Assembly: GCA_022606425.2 (NCBI GenBank)
Contig: JAHDVF020000162.1
Location: 496,001-560,000 of the forward strand
From: Lepidostoma basale
Taxonomy: Eukaryota; Arthropoda; Insecta; Trichoptera; Lepidostomatidae
Length of the DNA stretch: 64,000 bases
Direction of reading: 5' to 3'
The translations under genes and the position numbers were made by a program. This document shows, piece after piece, positions 47,573-58,140 of this stretch (the stretch's first letter is position 1; every line of letters begins with the position of its first letter). A model generated the notes under the pieces. It saw only the letters and a program-made list of their open reading frames with translations, ran no database searches and had not been told where the DNA came from.

Positions 47573-48636
47573 CAGTTGTTGCAGTTGTTGTGGGTGAAGA
47601 AGATGAATTTTATCGTATTTCAATCCCGATCTCGTACAACTTCACAACGTTGCCTATGTAATTCGCCAATGTTAATTATTATGTAATTTGAGATATGCTC
47701 CGAGATGTATTATAATTTAAGATTGAAACCAATATTTACTATTTTAATTACCTTTAATTAAACAAACACACAATACAAGAAAGAATGATCAAGATTACTT
47801 ATGAACTAAAGAGGACTTACATGCTATCCGTTGGCCGACGAATTAAAACTAACGAGTGGCGGAATTGCGGCGAGGACGGTGATCTGTAATACGATCGGCG
47901 AAGACGGTGATCTGCGAAACCGTCGTGGTGGCGAGTTGGCTGCTAGTGTCGTCCGTACCACGAGGGACGTGCGAGGCGGACGATGGGGAAGAGCGTGGAA
48001 GCGAAGGTGGTTTGGTCTTCTTCGCTGAGACAGCAGTGGCCAGCATCAGGCCCCAATGATGATAAGCTGACGCAGCCGGCACCATGCGGCGCGTATACCG
48101 CGAGCTTTTACTTCAGATTATTTTGCCGGTGTTCGGCCGGGCAGAGATGTCGCCTCACTGGAGTCCGGTATGTGATTCTCGTGGCCTCGCTCTACACAGC
48201 CCTCTAGTTGAAAATCCGCAGAGTAGGGGGTTGAGATCACGCCCCCCAAAGTGTTGGCACTCACAAAATTATCACTGCACTATTATTGTTTTTCCTATAC
48301 AACATTATTGTTATTCATAGTCTTATCACTAATTAAACTAAACTTAAAATATTGAATGTCGGTCACGTGAGGAGTCGGAAAAATCGACGTGCGTGCATGA
48401 CAAGATGTATGAATGTAGAGGAAGCGAGAGACGTATGTCAGGACAGAACAGTGTGGCGTTCCATTCTTTCTGCCTACCCCTCCGGGGAGACGGCGTGATG
48501 GTAAGTTAGTTAGTTAGTTAGTTAAATTAAACTTAACTAAGATAAAACAAACCTCCAGAGAAAAAACGTATTTTCTGCCATGTAAAAATTGTTTGGTGCA
48601 ATCTCACCGAGTATGCCATGAAACATGTCTATATCA
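47573..48636 (-). mobile_element. LTR family A, minus orientation, split by an RTE-like insert
   Basis: It begins TGTTAGGAGCC and ends ...ATATCA, with reversed family landmarks in order. The insert at 48347-48524 interrupts the 'aattaaaattaaacttaactaagat' block. No matching target duplication is seen at the outer ends. Confidence 0.8.
48347..48524 (+). mobile_element. RTE-like non-LTR 3' end inserted in an LTR
   Basis: Encodes the end of the RT (…VCQDRTVWRSILSAYP) followed by the (gtta)n tail at 48505-48524. It is flanked by an imperfect 12-bp duplication of the LTR sequence (aattaaac.taa). The same family as 2995-3117 and 24840-25322. Confidence 0.8.
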
Positions 48637-48639
48637 AAG

Positions 48640-48845
48640 TAACCGAATATATTTATCTGGGAATCATGTTTGCGAAAGATGGAAAAATGAAGAAAGACAT
48701 CCAAAAAAGTCTGGTGCTGGAAACCAAATTAATAGCAAACTGAAGTTTATCACAGCAAATAGAAATATATTTACTGAAGAAGAGATGTCATTACATATTG
48801 GAATTCGGTATTGTAGTTACTTTGCTCAAGACTTGTAACATATTT
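48640..48845 (+). pseudogene. Reverse-transcriptase fragment
   Basis: The plus-strand reading YIYLGIMFAKDGKMKKDIQK resembles the RT segment following the palm in non-LTR elements (YLG...DI). About 60 codons, truncated at both sides. Confidence 0.5.
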
Positions 48846-49031
48846 GACAAATGGTTCTCAGATTAATAAATTATCTGTAGACGCAACAGTACCTGTACCG
48901 GCATACCACCAGACTGGTTAATGTAAAGGATGTTTTTTAGAGGTAAACAAATTCAAAATGAAAAATAAAACACATTAAAATAATAATAATGTCTATGATA
49001 CTGGCTTTATTTAATGGAATATTTTATGCCA

Positions 49032-49304
49032 TTATTGTTTAAATATGATATCGGGCATATGAGCGCCACGGTTAGCTCGAATGAAGCGCAATCGTGAAGT
49101 CCAATTTTCGACAACTTTATCGAGCAACTGGGGCCGTATATCGGCAATAACACGGCGAATGTTGACTTCCAAATGGTCCAACGTCTCTGGTTTATCAGCA
49201 TAGACTAGTGACTTTACATACCCCCAAAGAAAGTAATCTAATAGTAAGAGATCACACGATCGTGGAGGCCAGTTCACAGGTCCATGGCACCCGCCGTGTG
49301 GCAT
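49032..49304 (-). pseudogene. Mariner-superfamily transposase C-terminal fragment
   Basis: Ninety residues on the minus strand contain PPRSCDLLLLDYFLWGYVK, a degraded form of the PPxSPDLxPxDxFLWG block that carries the last catalytic Asp. It is followed by YADKPETLDHLEVNIRRVI and NWTSRLRFIRANRGAHMPDI. It is a different lineage from the SETMAR-type copies at 26463 and 55112. No N-terminal part is nearby. Confidence 0.75.
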
Positions 49305-49429
49305 GATGTTGAAACCACAGCTCTGTCACATCAATGACATTCAACTGAGATACGAAGAAGTCAGAAGTCCGGGCCTTAAAATTTGGACCCCCAAGCTAAG
49401 GGTAGGTAATCCTGACAGAAATTTACACC

Positions 49430-49620
49430 GAAAAAGGCAACGGGAAACCACTTCGGTCAACCTTCCTCAGGACACCACTATGGAGAGAAATAAAGTAACG
49501 GCCCTGAGTCCTGGGCGGTCCTTAAATGCGCCGTCCAGGACAGGGAAGCTTTCTCCCAAAGGGTCATTAACGTCGGTGGGACCCGACAGGACACATGAAC
49601 CCAAAACAATATTAAAGGGA
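49430..49620 (+). pseudogene. Non-LTR retrotransposon 3' end
   Basis: CAVQDREAFSQRVINVGGTRQDT resembles the last residues of RT ORFs of several insect non-LTR elements. The downstream sequence 49640-49797 is shared with 54880-55040, so both places carry the same duplicated segment. Confidence 0.5.
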
Positions 49621-49797
49621 TTATTTTATTTATTTATTATAGAAAGATCATTGTATTGGAGTCAATCGGATTTTATACAAATTTAGCAAAAGCAGGGAAG
49701 TATACTTACAAAAGCTCCATCAAAACTTTTGAGCGTGCTAACCCAGACGACACTGTACCTGATATTCAGGTGAAAAGTTCCCTGGAAGCATCTGAAC

Positions 49798-50592
49798 CAA
49801 TGCCGTCTTGAAAGTATTTACCAGGCCGTAATTACATAGATAATATTTGCAACATGGAGCTATTGCAGGCCGTTAGAATGTGTCTCGTGACGTGATCTCA
49901 TATTTTATTTCGATTATAAATGTGAAATAAATGTAAAATACGACTATGATCGTATTATTATTCCTTATATACTTGTTACAAATATTTTAATATTACTACA
50001 TTTGTTTTCGCAGTGCCGGTATGTCAATTTTACTTTTTCCTTGTGCCGGGCCATTTGTTAAGTATTTATATGCATTTTATTCAGTGTGTTTACTTTATAA
50101 AAGTACTAGTAAGTACTAGTAATATGACATACGAGTATATGTCCTCATAAGACGAAACACGTGTCGTGAATATTTCATATCACTTATAATTTTTTTAGTT
50201 CTTCTATTTTTAAACAACTTTTGTTTATTTTTATAACATCATTATGGAATTCTATACACACTAGTAATATATTGAACACACATTGAATTGTATAATATTA
50301 GTTTGTGTATAACTTTGGTATGTAAAATGTTCAAAAAAATCTTTCGATATAACCTGAAAATTCATTATATAATAACTTCAAAATGTGTAGCACAGAAAGC
50401 TCAAAATTCATAATAATAATGCCTAATGCAATAATATCGTTAAAAATATTTATGTTTATTAATTATTTCGAAAAATTCGCGAAATTTTTACCAAAATTGT
50501 CTGACATTTGTCAGCTGTCAGATCGATGGACCCAGAGTTATAAACTGAAAATTGCGGTTTGATAACATACTCGTAGATTCGAGACGGCATTG
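49798..50592. mobile_element. 795-bp non-autonomous inverted-repeat transposon related to the 5-kb P-like element
   Basis: The ends are CAATGCCGTCTTGAA and the inverse of CAATGCCGTCTCGAA. It is flanked by tctgaac (49791-49797) and tccgaac (50593-50599), a 7-bp target duplication with one change. The uninserted paralogue 'ggaagcattctgagcccattgagccc' is at about 55041-55066. The terminal sequence matches that of the element at 35025-40020 at nearly all of its first 14 bases (CARTGCCRTCTTGA), and a subterminal 'atcaarccgcaat' block is also shared. The AT-rich interior has no gene. Confidence 0.8.
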
Positions 50593-50599
50593 TCCGAAC

Positions 50600-52552
50600 C
50601 CATTGAGCCCGGATATACAGAGTTATTAGTAATTTGTGAAGTAAATTTATGAATTGTTAAACTCTGATGTTGTTGACGGTTGTTGATAAAAATAGGCTGG
50701 TTTTGAAAAGTTTATTAATAAAATTTATTTCAATCAAGGCATATACAAGCGTACATAATTATAACAGCGGTCACATATATCTATAATAAAAAAGACAGAG
50801 AATTACATATAGTAAAAACCCTTTAAACTACTATCGCCTGACGCAGTTTTGACATTAAAGACTCGGGTAGAAGACACATTTATTATAAGATATATTGCAC
50901 GTTGAAGGTTTTTGTTCTGAGTGAACGAGCAAATGTCGTGTAAACTGCGGTTTAATTAAAAAAAATGTTTTGTGCTCACTGTACATTCAAATGGTTTGAA
51001 AATTGAATGGTTATAATAATTTTTTGCTTTTTAAAATTGCTCATGTTTGAATGATTTTTTGCACATCGAACATTTAAATAGTTTTACCATGCATCTAAAT
51101 GAGTGAGTAAATGCATTTTCAATACAGTTTTAAAGGCTCATTGCACGCTAAACAACGAAATTATTTTGTATTAGAATGAGTAATCAAATACCTTTTTAAA
51201 TGTATGTTTGTTATATAAGATTTGTTGCACGTTGAACATTTGAATGATTTTTCAACTCAAATGTTTTAAACTTGCTCCATGTTAAACATTTAAACGATTT
51301 CATATCTAAATGAGGAATAAAATGCCGTTGTAAAGTGTCTTTTCTTTTAACCGTCGCGTTACCATGTGGTCAATTGAGTTTCCACTGCCAATTTAAAGTT
51401 GATTTTCTTAAAGCCTATGGACCCTAATATTATAAAAAAATTGTAATCCTCCATTGAAGTGTTCTCAATATTTCGTAATAAAAAAAAAGCAAAAAATTAC
51501 TTCCTTCATCCCAAAAAAAATATTTTCTAAGACTGCCCTCACCTTCATTCGTGTTAAGGTAGAATTTGTTTTGCTAATATTTACAACTTTATCAAAAGTG
51601 ACAAATACTTACTCGTTGTTTTGAACGTATTATAAATTATATCTTTGACCTTTTCAATAGGTACGTAATAATACCGACTGGATGAAAACGCAGCACGTAA
51701 CTTAATAATATCAGAACTGTGAAAATATTAACACTTTACCAAAAGGGACAAATATTAATACGTACTCGTTGTCTTGAACGTACTATACATTTTGCCTAGG
51801 TGCCTTTATCCTCGCCCCGCCGGCTGCGGCGCGCAGACAAGTTTATACCCGATGTCCAGTCGCCCGTATGCTGTGACGCATTACATATCAGAAATCGCAT
51901 GGTTCCAGAAAAAAATTAATAATGATATGTTTTTCAAATAATCCATGTATGTTATAGATATCGATCTATTCCTAATGAAATTCCCTACAAGATGACATAA
52001 ATTAAATTTTGATTCATCTAGTCATATGCTTGATATTTAGATAAAGTTAGCGGTAAACTGAACTTACCACATGGGAGCGAGCGTTTTGTTTTGAACACGG
52101 TACGTTAAGGGTTAAACAGTTTGTTGCATAATGAAAATTCAAATGATTTGACATCAGAATGAGTAAAATAATGTACTTTTAATACTAGTTTTGTTTTAAA
52201 CAGTTTGTTACAAGTTAAACACTCAAATAGTCTTTCTTACGACTGAATGAGAAAGCAAATTGACACTTAAATGATTTTATATCTGAATGTGAAATAAAAT
52301 GCCCTGTTAATGCTACGTTTGTTTTAAAATATTTGTTGCAAATTAAACATTCTAATGGTTTTGAATTTGAATGAGAAAGCAAATAATTTTTTAAGTGTGA
52401 TTTTGTTCTAAACGGTTTGTAGCACGTTGAACATTCAAAAAGGTGAACATCAGAGTAAGATAATGTATTTTAAATTATTTTACTTTCAAAATTTTTGTTT
52501 CAGATTGAACATAAAATGGTTTTACATCTGAATCTGCAGGTAAGTGTTTTTT
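50600..52552 (-). pseudogene. Decayed zinc-finger copies and flank
   Basis: Finger remnants in minus orientation are visible at about 50880-51340 and 52100-52550. They are separated by 51380-52080, in which I recognise nothing except an AT-rich spacer and a short GC-rich patch near 51800. Frames are broken throughout. Confidence 0.55.
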
Positions 52553-53896
52553 TTAATCTGATTCTTTTTTAACAGTAACAGTATTGCATGATGAAGATTT
52601 AAATAGTTTTACATCAGAATGAGTAATAAAATGTTTTTTTAACCCTGCTTTAGTTTTAAACGATTTATTGCACATTGAACAATCAAATGGTCTTACATCT
52701 GTATGAAGAAGATGGTGTTTTATTAAATTACCTTTTTGTTTAAACCTCTTTCTGCAAATTGAACATTCATATGGTTTTACATCTGAATGAGAAAGCAAAT
52801 GGGTTTTCAAATTTATTTTTGTATTAAACATTTTGTTGCATGTTGAACATTCAAATGGTTTAACATCCGAATGAGAAAGATAATGTATTTTTAATATATT
52901 CTCTGATTTAAACATTTTGTTGCAAGTAGAACATTCAAATAATTTTCCAACGGAATGAGTAAGAGAGTGTTGATTTAAAATACTTTTTTTTTTAAACCTC
53001 TTTTTGCAAATTGAACATTCAAACGGTTTTACATCTGAATGAGAAGTCAAATGGGATTTCAAAATTATTTTGCTTTTAAACGCTTTGTTGCACGTTGAAC
53101 ATTCAAATGCTTTTACATCTGAATGAGAAACCAAATGGGATTTCAAAATTATTTTGCTTTTAAACGCTTTGTTGCACGTTGAACATTCAAATGGTTTTAC
53201 ATCTGAATGAGAAACCAAATGGGATTTCAAAATTATTTTGCTTTTAAACGCTTTGTTGCACGTTGAACATTCAAATGGTTTTACATCTGAATGGGAAACC
53301 AAATGGGATTTCAAAATTATTTTGCTTTTAAACGCTTTGTTGCACATTGAACATTCAAATGGTTTTACATCTGAATGAGTAACAAAATGTTGTTTTAAAT
53401 ATGATTTTCTTTTAAACTTTTTGCTGCAGGTTGAACATTTAAATGATTTTACGTCTGAATAATTAGACAAACAACTATTTAATTCTGACTGTATTTTAAA
53501 CGGTTTGGTTCTAGACTCTTCTAATTCTACTGGATCTTGCTTCACAATACTGTATGACACATCTATATCTAAAGATAACGTATCGTCGCGTTCGCAATTG
53601 TTTTCGCCATCCAGAGGCTCAATCTTAACATCAGTGGGGTACATCGTATCATTTTCTATATATTCGTTATTCAAGTCACCCTCTTTAAAATCGGTTTCAT
53701 TACTGAGAGACTCAACCTTGACAATTGTAATGTTCGACGAACTCGTTTCTAGATTTAGTCGCTCCGAAATGTAATCGTCGTCTCTGCTGACTTCCCAGGT
53801 AGCCGGTTCCGGCTTAGACTTAACACGAGGCAATAACACACCATCCGGTTGTTCCGGACTCTCTCGCTCGGTGCTCCCAGATATGCAGTCCTCCAT
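52553..53896 (-). CDS. C2H2 zinc-finger protein, ten fingers, with a recent four-finger expansion
   Basis: The minus-strand start at 53896 (MEDCISGS) corresponds to the common family Met; the open frame reaches back to 54001. The 447-residue product has an acidic N-terminus with VKSK (altered), VKVE, VKIE and VKQD motifs. Ten complete fingers with HSDVKP linkers follow, then the family tail TVTVKKESD. Fingers 2-5 (53040-53375) are nearly identical 84-bp repeats with the same helix residues (S-K-I-I-L-K-S), so a recent internal amplification is clear. All ten fingers keep Cys2His2. Probably functional in DNA binding; the target is unknown. Confidence 0.8.
   Translation of the reverse strand: MEDCISGSTERESPEQPDGVLLPRVKSKPEPATWEVSRDDDYISERLNLETSSSNITIVKVESLSNETDFKEGDLNNEYIENDTMYPTDVKIEPLDGENNCERDDTLSLDIDVSYSIVKQDPVELEESRTKPFKIQSELNSCLSNYSDVKSFKCSTCSKKFKRKSYLKQHFVTHSDVKPFECSMCNKAFKSKIILKSHLVSHSDVKPFECSTCNKAFKSKIILKSHLVSHSDVKPFECSTCNKAFKSKIILKSHLVSHSDVKAFECSTCNKAFKSKIILKSHLTSHSDVKPFECSICKKRFKKKSILNQHSLTHSVGKLFECSTCNKMFKSENILKIHYLSHSDVKPFECSTCNKMFNTKINLKTHLLSHSDVKPYECSICRKRFKQKGNLIKHHLLHTDVRPFDCSMCNKSFKTKAGLKKHFITHSDVKLFKSSSCNTVTVKKESD
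53040..53375 (-). repeat. 84-bp finger repeat, four near-identical copies
   Basis: Units start at about 53061, 53145, 53229 and 53313. Differences are confined to a handful of bases (for example gctttt versus ggtttt near 53108). Confidence 0.9.
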
Positions 53897-54439
53897 CCTT
53901 CTAGATTCAGTTGCGGTTCCGGAGGTCACTGGACACACTGTTACACGAAATGAAATGTTCAGGGTCGATATTGACTTGCGGCGCTGTGGACACCGTATCA
54001 AAAACGATTTAATTTATAATATGATCGTTTTTATGCATCGCGAGATAGTTAGAAGTTAGTTAGAAGAGCGAATTGTTATATGAAATGAAAAGTTGAAGGT
54101 CGATGTTGACTTCTCTGTAGACACCTGGTCAGAAATTATTTAATTAGATCGTTCCCAGGCATCGCGATATACTCCCAATCATTAGCGGGCAAAAGCGGAA
54201 CGAGACACGAGACTGATGACAGATTCAAGATTTCCATAGACACCCTATTCCATTTCATCATAGACAAAACATATTTTCAATATAGAAATTTTAAAATATA
54301 AAAATGAATTCCCACTAGTTTGTGGCTAGTACCTACTTCTCTAGCAAAGCTAAATAAAATAAAACTTGGCGTTGTTAGGCCTTATCCCCATGCGACTCGT
54401 TGGGATTTGAAATCGTGCTATAATGCATTTTTCCCACAT

Positions 54440-54690
54440 ATAACATTCCTCTGTTCATGGCCAGCCCATCTCAATCTTTGTAGCTTTAGGTGTGTGGGTG
54501 GGTTGGGGGCCTGGTACATGGAATATATTCATCATTGCGTCGAATACGCCATTGCTCTCCTTCTTTCACGGGTCCACAAATTCGTCGAAGCACGTATCTT
54601 TCGAAGCTGTCCAGCAGTTCCACCATTTTTACCGTCAAAGTCAGAGCCTCGCAGCCATACGGTCCGTATTACGGTCTTAATATATACAGT
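54440..54690 (-). pseudogene. Non-LTR RT C-terminal fragment
   Basis: The minus strand reads LTVKMVELLDSFERYVLRRICGPVKEGEQWRIRRNDEY, and beyond a break, RWAGHEQR-like residues. This is the familiar YG.E.W...RILR.I.GP...RWAGH landscape of non-LTR RT tails. Stops interrupt it. The adjoining 54690-54800 (plus) carries VQDREAFSQIVINVGG, related to 49430-49620. Confidence 0.6.
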
Positions 54691-55111
54691 CGCTCGAAAT
54701 AAACTCGCTAAAGGGGCTCGAACTTTGGTAGGAACCGTCCAGGACAGAGAAGCTTTCTCCCAAATTGTCATTAACGTCGGGGGGCCCGACAGGACACATG
54801 AAACCAAAACAATCCAAGTGATTGTTTTTTTAATTCGTTATAACAAATTACACTATTATAAGACAAAATATAGCACGTCGCAGGATACCATAAACAGAAA
54901 GATCATTGTATTGGAGTCAATCGGATTTTATACGAATTTTGCAAAAGCAAGGAAGTATACTTACAAAAGCTCCATCAAAACTTTTGAGCGTGCGCACCCA
55001 GACGAGACTGGACCTGATATTTAGGTGAAAAGTTCCCTGGAAGCATTCTGAGCCCATTGAGCCCGAATATACAGAGGCATTAGTAATTTGTCAAATAAAT
55101 TTAGGAATTGT

Positions 55112-55520
55112 TAAATCCGTGGTGAACGTTATGGTGAACGTAGTGAACTACAAACCATTATGGAAAAGCTAGCTGCTAAACAACCGAGGCTGGTTAATCG
55201 CTCTAGGCCACTGCTGCTTCATGATAACGCTAGACAACACACTGCACAACAGACGGCTACCAAATTAGAAGAGCTTCAATTGGAATGTCTAAGACATCCA
55301 CCGTACTCTCCGGACCTTGTCCCAAACAGTTACTATTTTATTTCGAAATTTGGATAACTTCTTGCAAGGGAAATAATTCAACTCCGATGGGGCAGTCCAA
55401 ACCGACTTCAAAGATTTTATTGATTCCCGTCCGAATGTTTTATTTAGTAAACGGATCGATGAACTACCCATGAGATGGCAAAAGTGCATAGATAGCAATG
55501 GTACATACTTTGATTAAATA
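55112..55520 (+). pseudogene. Mariner (SETMAR-type) transposase C-terminal fragment
   Basis: The plus strand encodes KLAAKQPRLVNRSRPLLLHDNARQHTAQQT, with the second catalytic Asp in HDNAR.H, then HPPYSPDLVP. A frameshift follows near 55345, after which DNFLQGK, a stop, FNSDGAVQTDFKDFIDSRPN and ELPMRWQKCIDSNGTYFD end at 55515. The N-terminal two thirds are missing. Not functional. Confidence 0.8.
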
Positions 55521-55768
55521 AATATATTATATTTAAAAAAAATCAACTTTATGTTCCTCCCATACATCACGTCAATTTCATATGTAAGGACCTAATATTA
55601 AAATGAATTCCAAATAGTTTGTGGCTAGTACCTACTTCTCTAACAAAAATAATAATATATAAAGTTTTCTACATATATATAGTATTTTCGTTTATAAAAA
55701 TAATTTTGACAGGTGTTGTTGTTACTAATAAGTTCATGTCACTTTGCCCCACGACGCTGGGCGTCATT
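55521..55768. other. Segment related to zinc-finger 5' flanks, with PBS remnant
   Basis: 55595-55720 resembles 58040-58140 (shared 'tttgtggctagtacctacttctcta' and 'tttataaaaataattt'). 55746-55768, read on the minus strand, is the primer-binding-site side of the LTR that follows. Confidence 0.5.
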
Positions 55769-56715
55769 TGTTACGAAGATGTTATCGTCACAGGGTGAAA
55801 TATGACGATTAGTGGTATCTCACTCCATATCTCGAACCAACTTCTCACAACGTGTTGATGCCCAGTGTTTACTCGCTAATGTGATTATTATTATGTTAAT
55901 TGAGATTTCTCCGGGATGTATAGTGATATGAGATTGAAACCAATATTTACTATTTACAATTATAATTAAACACACAAAATAAAGAACAAGACAAAAAGAA
56001 AGAAACAAGATTACTTATGAACTAAAGATGACTTACTTGCTATTCGTTGGCCAACGACTTAAAACTACTCCGTCACTGAATTATAATAACACTACTTGAT
56101 CTGATCTGAGAAGTCGACGATCCAGCCGACACGTGGCGTCCACACCACGAGGGACGTCCGAGGCAGAAGAGCGAGGGAGAGCGAGGAGCGAGTGGTCTCC
56201 ATCGCTGAGACAGCCGTGGTCAGCATCAGGCCCCAATGATGATAGGCTGGCGCCAGGGTTACTGGCGCCATGCGGCACGTATCGCGTTCTTTCAATTATC
56301 TCCCCGAAGTCCGGTATAACACTTCGCGATCTTTTGAGACTATCTCCCGGCGCGTGGCCGAAGAGAGATACTTCTTCTACCGAGGTCGGGAACGGACTGA
56401 CTGCTGGCGACTCGAGCTCCAATCGCAGGGTGAGGGGGTTAGGTCATCCCCCGCCAAAGTGTGGCCACTCACGAAAATTCGGCCCGGCAGTACCTAACTG
56501 CTTTGCGATACCGGGGCAGAACGCTATTTTCTTATTATCACCAATTGTCACATCACTTCCTTAAACACTATTATTGTTTTTAAATTGTCTTATCACTAAT
56601 TAAAATTAAACTTAACTAAGATCAAATAAGCCTCCAGAGAGAAAACGTATTTTCGGCCATGTAAAATTTGTCTAGTGCAATCTCGTATATTATGCCATGA
56701 AACATGGCTATATCA
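55769..56715 (-). mobile_element. LTR family A, minus orientation, with internal sequence on both sides
   Basis: Starts TGTTACG, ends ...ATATCA. To the left (55746-55768) lies a primer-binding-site-like 'tgccccacgacgctgggcgtca', and to the right the polypurine side of the internal region. A single LTR flanked by both ends of the internal region implies recombination or a multimeric insertion. Confidence 0.85.
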
Positions 56716-56988
56716 ATCCCCCCTACTCAAAATGAGATTGCACTAAACTAAGAAAAGAACATTGGGAAAAACAGCTTTAAAAGAAAATTTATTGCAATGT
56801 AACTTCGAAATTGCGCAATCCAACTAGATTTTTCGCGCATGGCGATCACTGATGAAATCTCTATTCCGTACCTAAACGCTGTCCATCCTACTCCACTTAT
56901 AGCAAAGCTCACGATTCACGCGAGACAGCATAAAACATGTAACAGGTAGATTCGATTACGAATTGAAAAAAAATTCCGGTATGTGAAC
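56716..56988 (-). mobile_element. Internal-region fragment of the non-autonomous LTR element
   Basis: The reverse complement matches 33175-33447, including the purine-rich tract next to the LTR. It ends abruptly in the finger region of the gene at 56989-57771. Confidence 0.9.
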
Positions 56989-57771
56989 CAGAATGGAATG
57001 AGTAAGACGGTGTTGATTTAAATATATTTTTTTTTTAAACCTCTTTTTACAAACTGAACATTCAAATGGTTTTACATCTGAATGAGAAAGCGAATGGGAT
57101 TTCAAGTCTATTTTTCTTTTAAACTCTTTGTTGCACGTTAAACATTTAAATAGTTTTACATCTGAATGAGAAAGCAAATGGGATTTCAAATCAAATTTTC
57201 TTCTAAACGCTTTGTTGCACGTTAAACATTCAAATCGTTTTACATCCGAATGAGTAACAAGATGTTTTTTTAAATATGATTTTGTTTTAAACCGTTTGCT
57301 GCAGTATGAACATTTAAATGATTTTACGTCTGAACGATTAGACAAACAACTATTTAATTCTGACTGTTTTTTTAACGGTTTGGTTCTAGACCCTTCTAAT
57401 TCTACTGGATCTTGCTTCACAATACTGTATGACACATCTATATCTAAAGATAACGTATCGTCGCGTTCGCAATTGTTTTCGCCGTCCAGAGGCTCAATCT
57501 TAACATCAGTGGGGTACGTCGTATCATTTTCTATATATTCGTTATTCAAGTCACCCTCTTTAAAATCGGTTTCATTACTGAGAGACTCAACCTTGACAAT
57601 TGTGATGTTCGACGAACTCGTTTCTAGATTTAGTCGCTCCGAGATGTTATCATCCTCTATGCTGACTTCCCAGGTAGCCGCTTCCGGCTCAGACTTAACA
57701 CGAGGCAATAACACACCATCCGGTTGTTCCGGACTCTCTCGCTCGGTACTCCCAGATATGTAGTCCTCCAT
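56989..57771 (-). pseudogene. C2H2 zinc-finger gene truncated by an LTR element
   Basis: The minus-strand start is at 57771 (MEDYISGS). The N-terminal acidic region with VKSE, VKVE, VKIE and VKQD is very close to that of 52553-53896. Four complete fingers follow. The frame then runs from the last His across the junction at 56988/56989 into element sequence and stops at 56956, adding about a dozen foreign residues. The remaining fingers and the TVTVKKESD tail are missing, and the sequence beyond the element (55595-55720) is not the lost 3' part, so a deletion or rearrangement accompanied the insertion. A four-finger protein could still be made. Confidence 0.85.
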
Positions 57772-58140
57772 CCTTGTAGATTCAGTTGCGGCTCTGGAGG
57801 TCACTGGACACACTGTTACACGCAATGAAAAGTTCAAAGTCGATGTTGACTTTTTCTGTAGAGACCAGGTCAGGAATTATTTACTTAATTAGATCGTTCC
57901 TATGCATTGCGATATACATTCAACTATCAGCTGGCGAAAGCGGAATGCGACTGATGACAGATTCCTGATTTCCATAGACACCCTATTGCATTTCATCATA
58001 GACAAAACATAATTTCTATATAAACATTTTCTAAATATAAAAATGAATTTCAAATAGTTTGTGGCTAGTACCTACTTCTCTAACAAATATAAGTTTTCTA
58101 CATATATATAGTTTTTACGTTTATAAAAATAATTTGACGA
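57772..58140. other. 5' flank of the truncated zinc-finger gene
   Basis: Paralogous to 46043-46461 and 53897-54350. Possibly contains the promoter; no specific site assigned. Confidence 0.45.

Noticed and set aside
47573..48636. This reversed LTR and the solo LTR at 46462-47428 as the two LTRs of one element
   Set aside because: They are in opposite orientations, separated by only about 145 bp, and the left LTR has its own target duplication (aagt).
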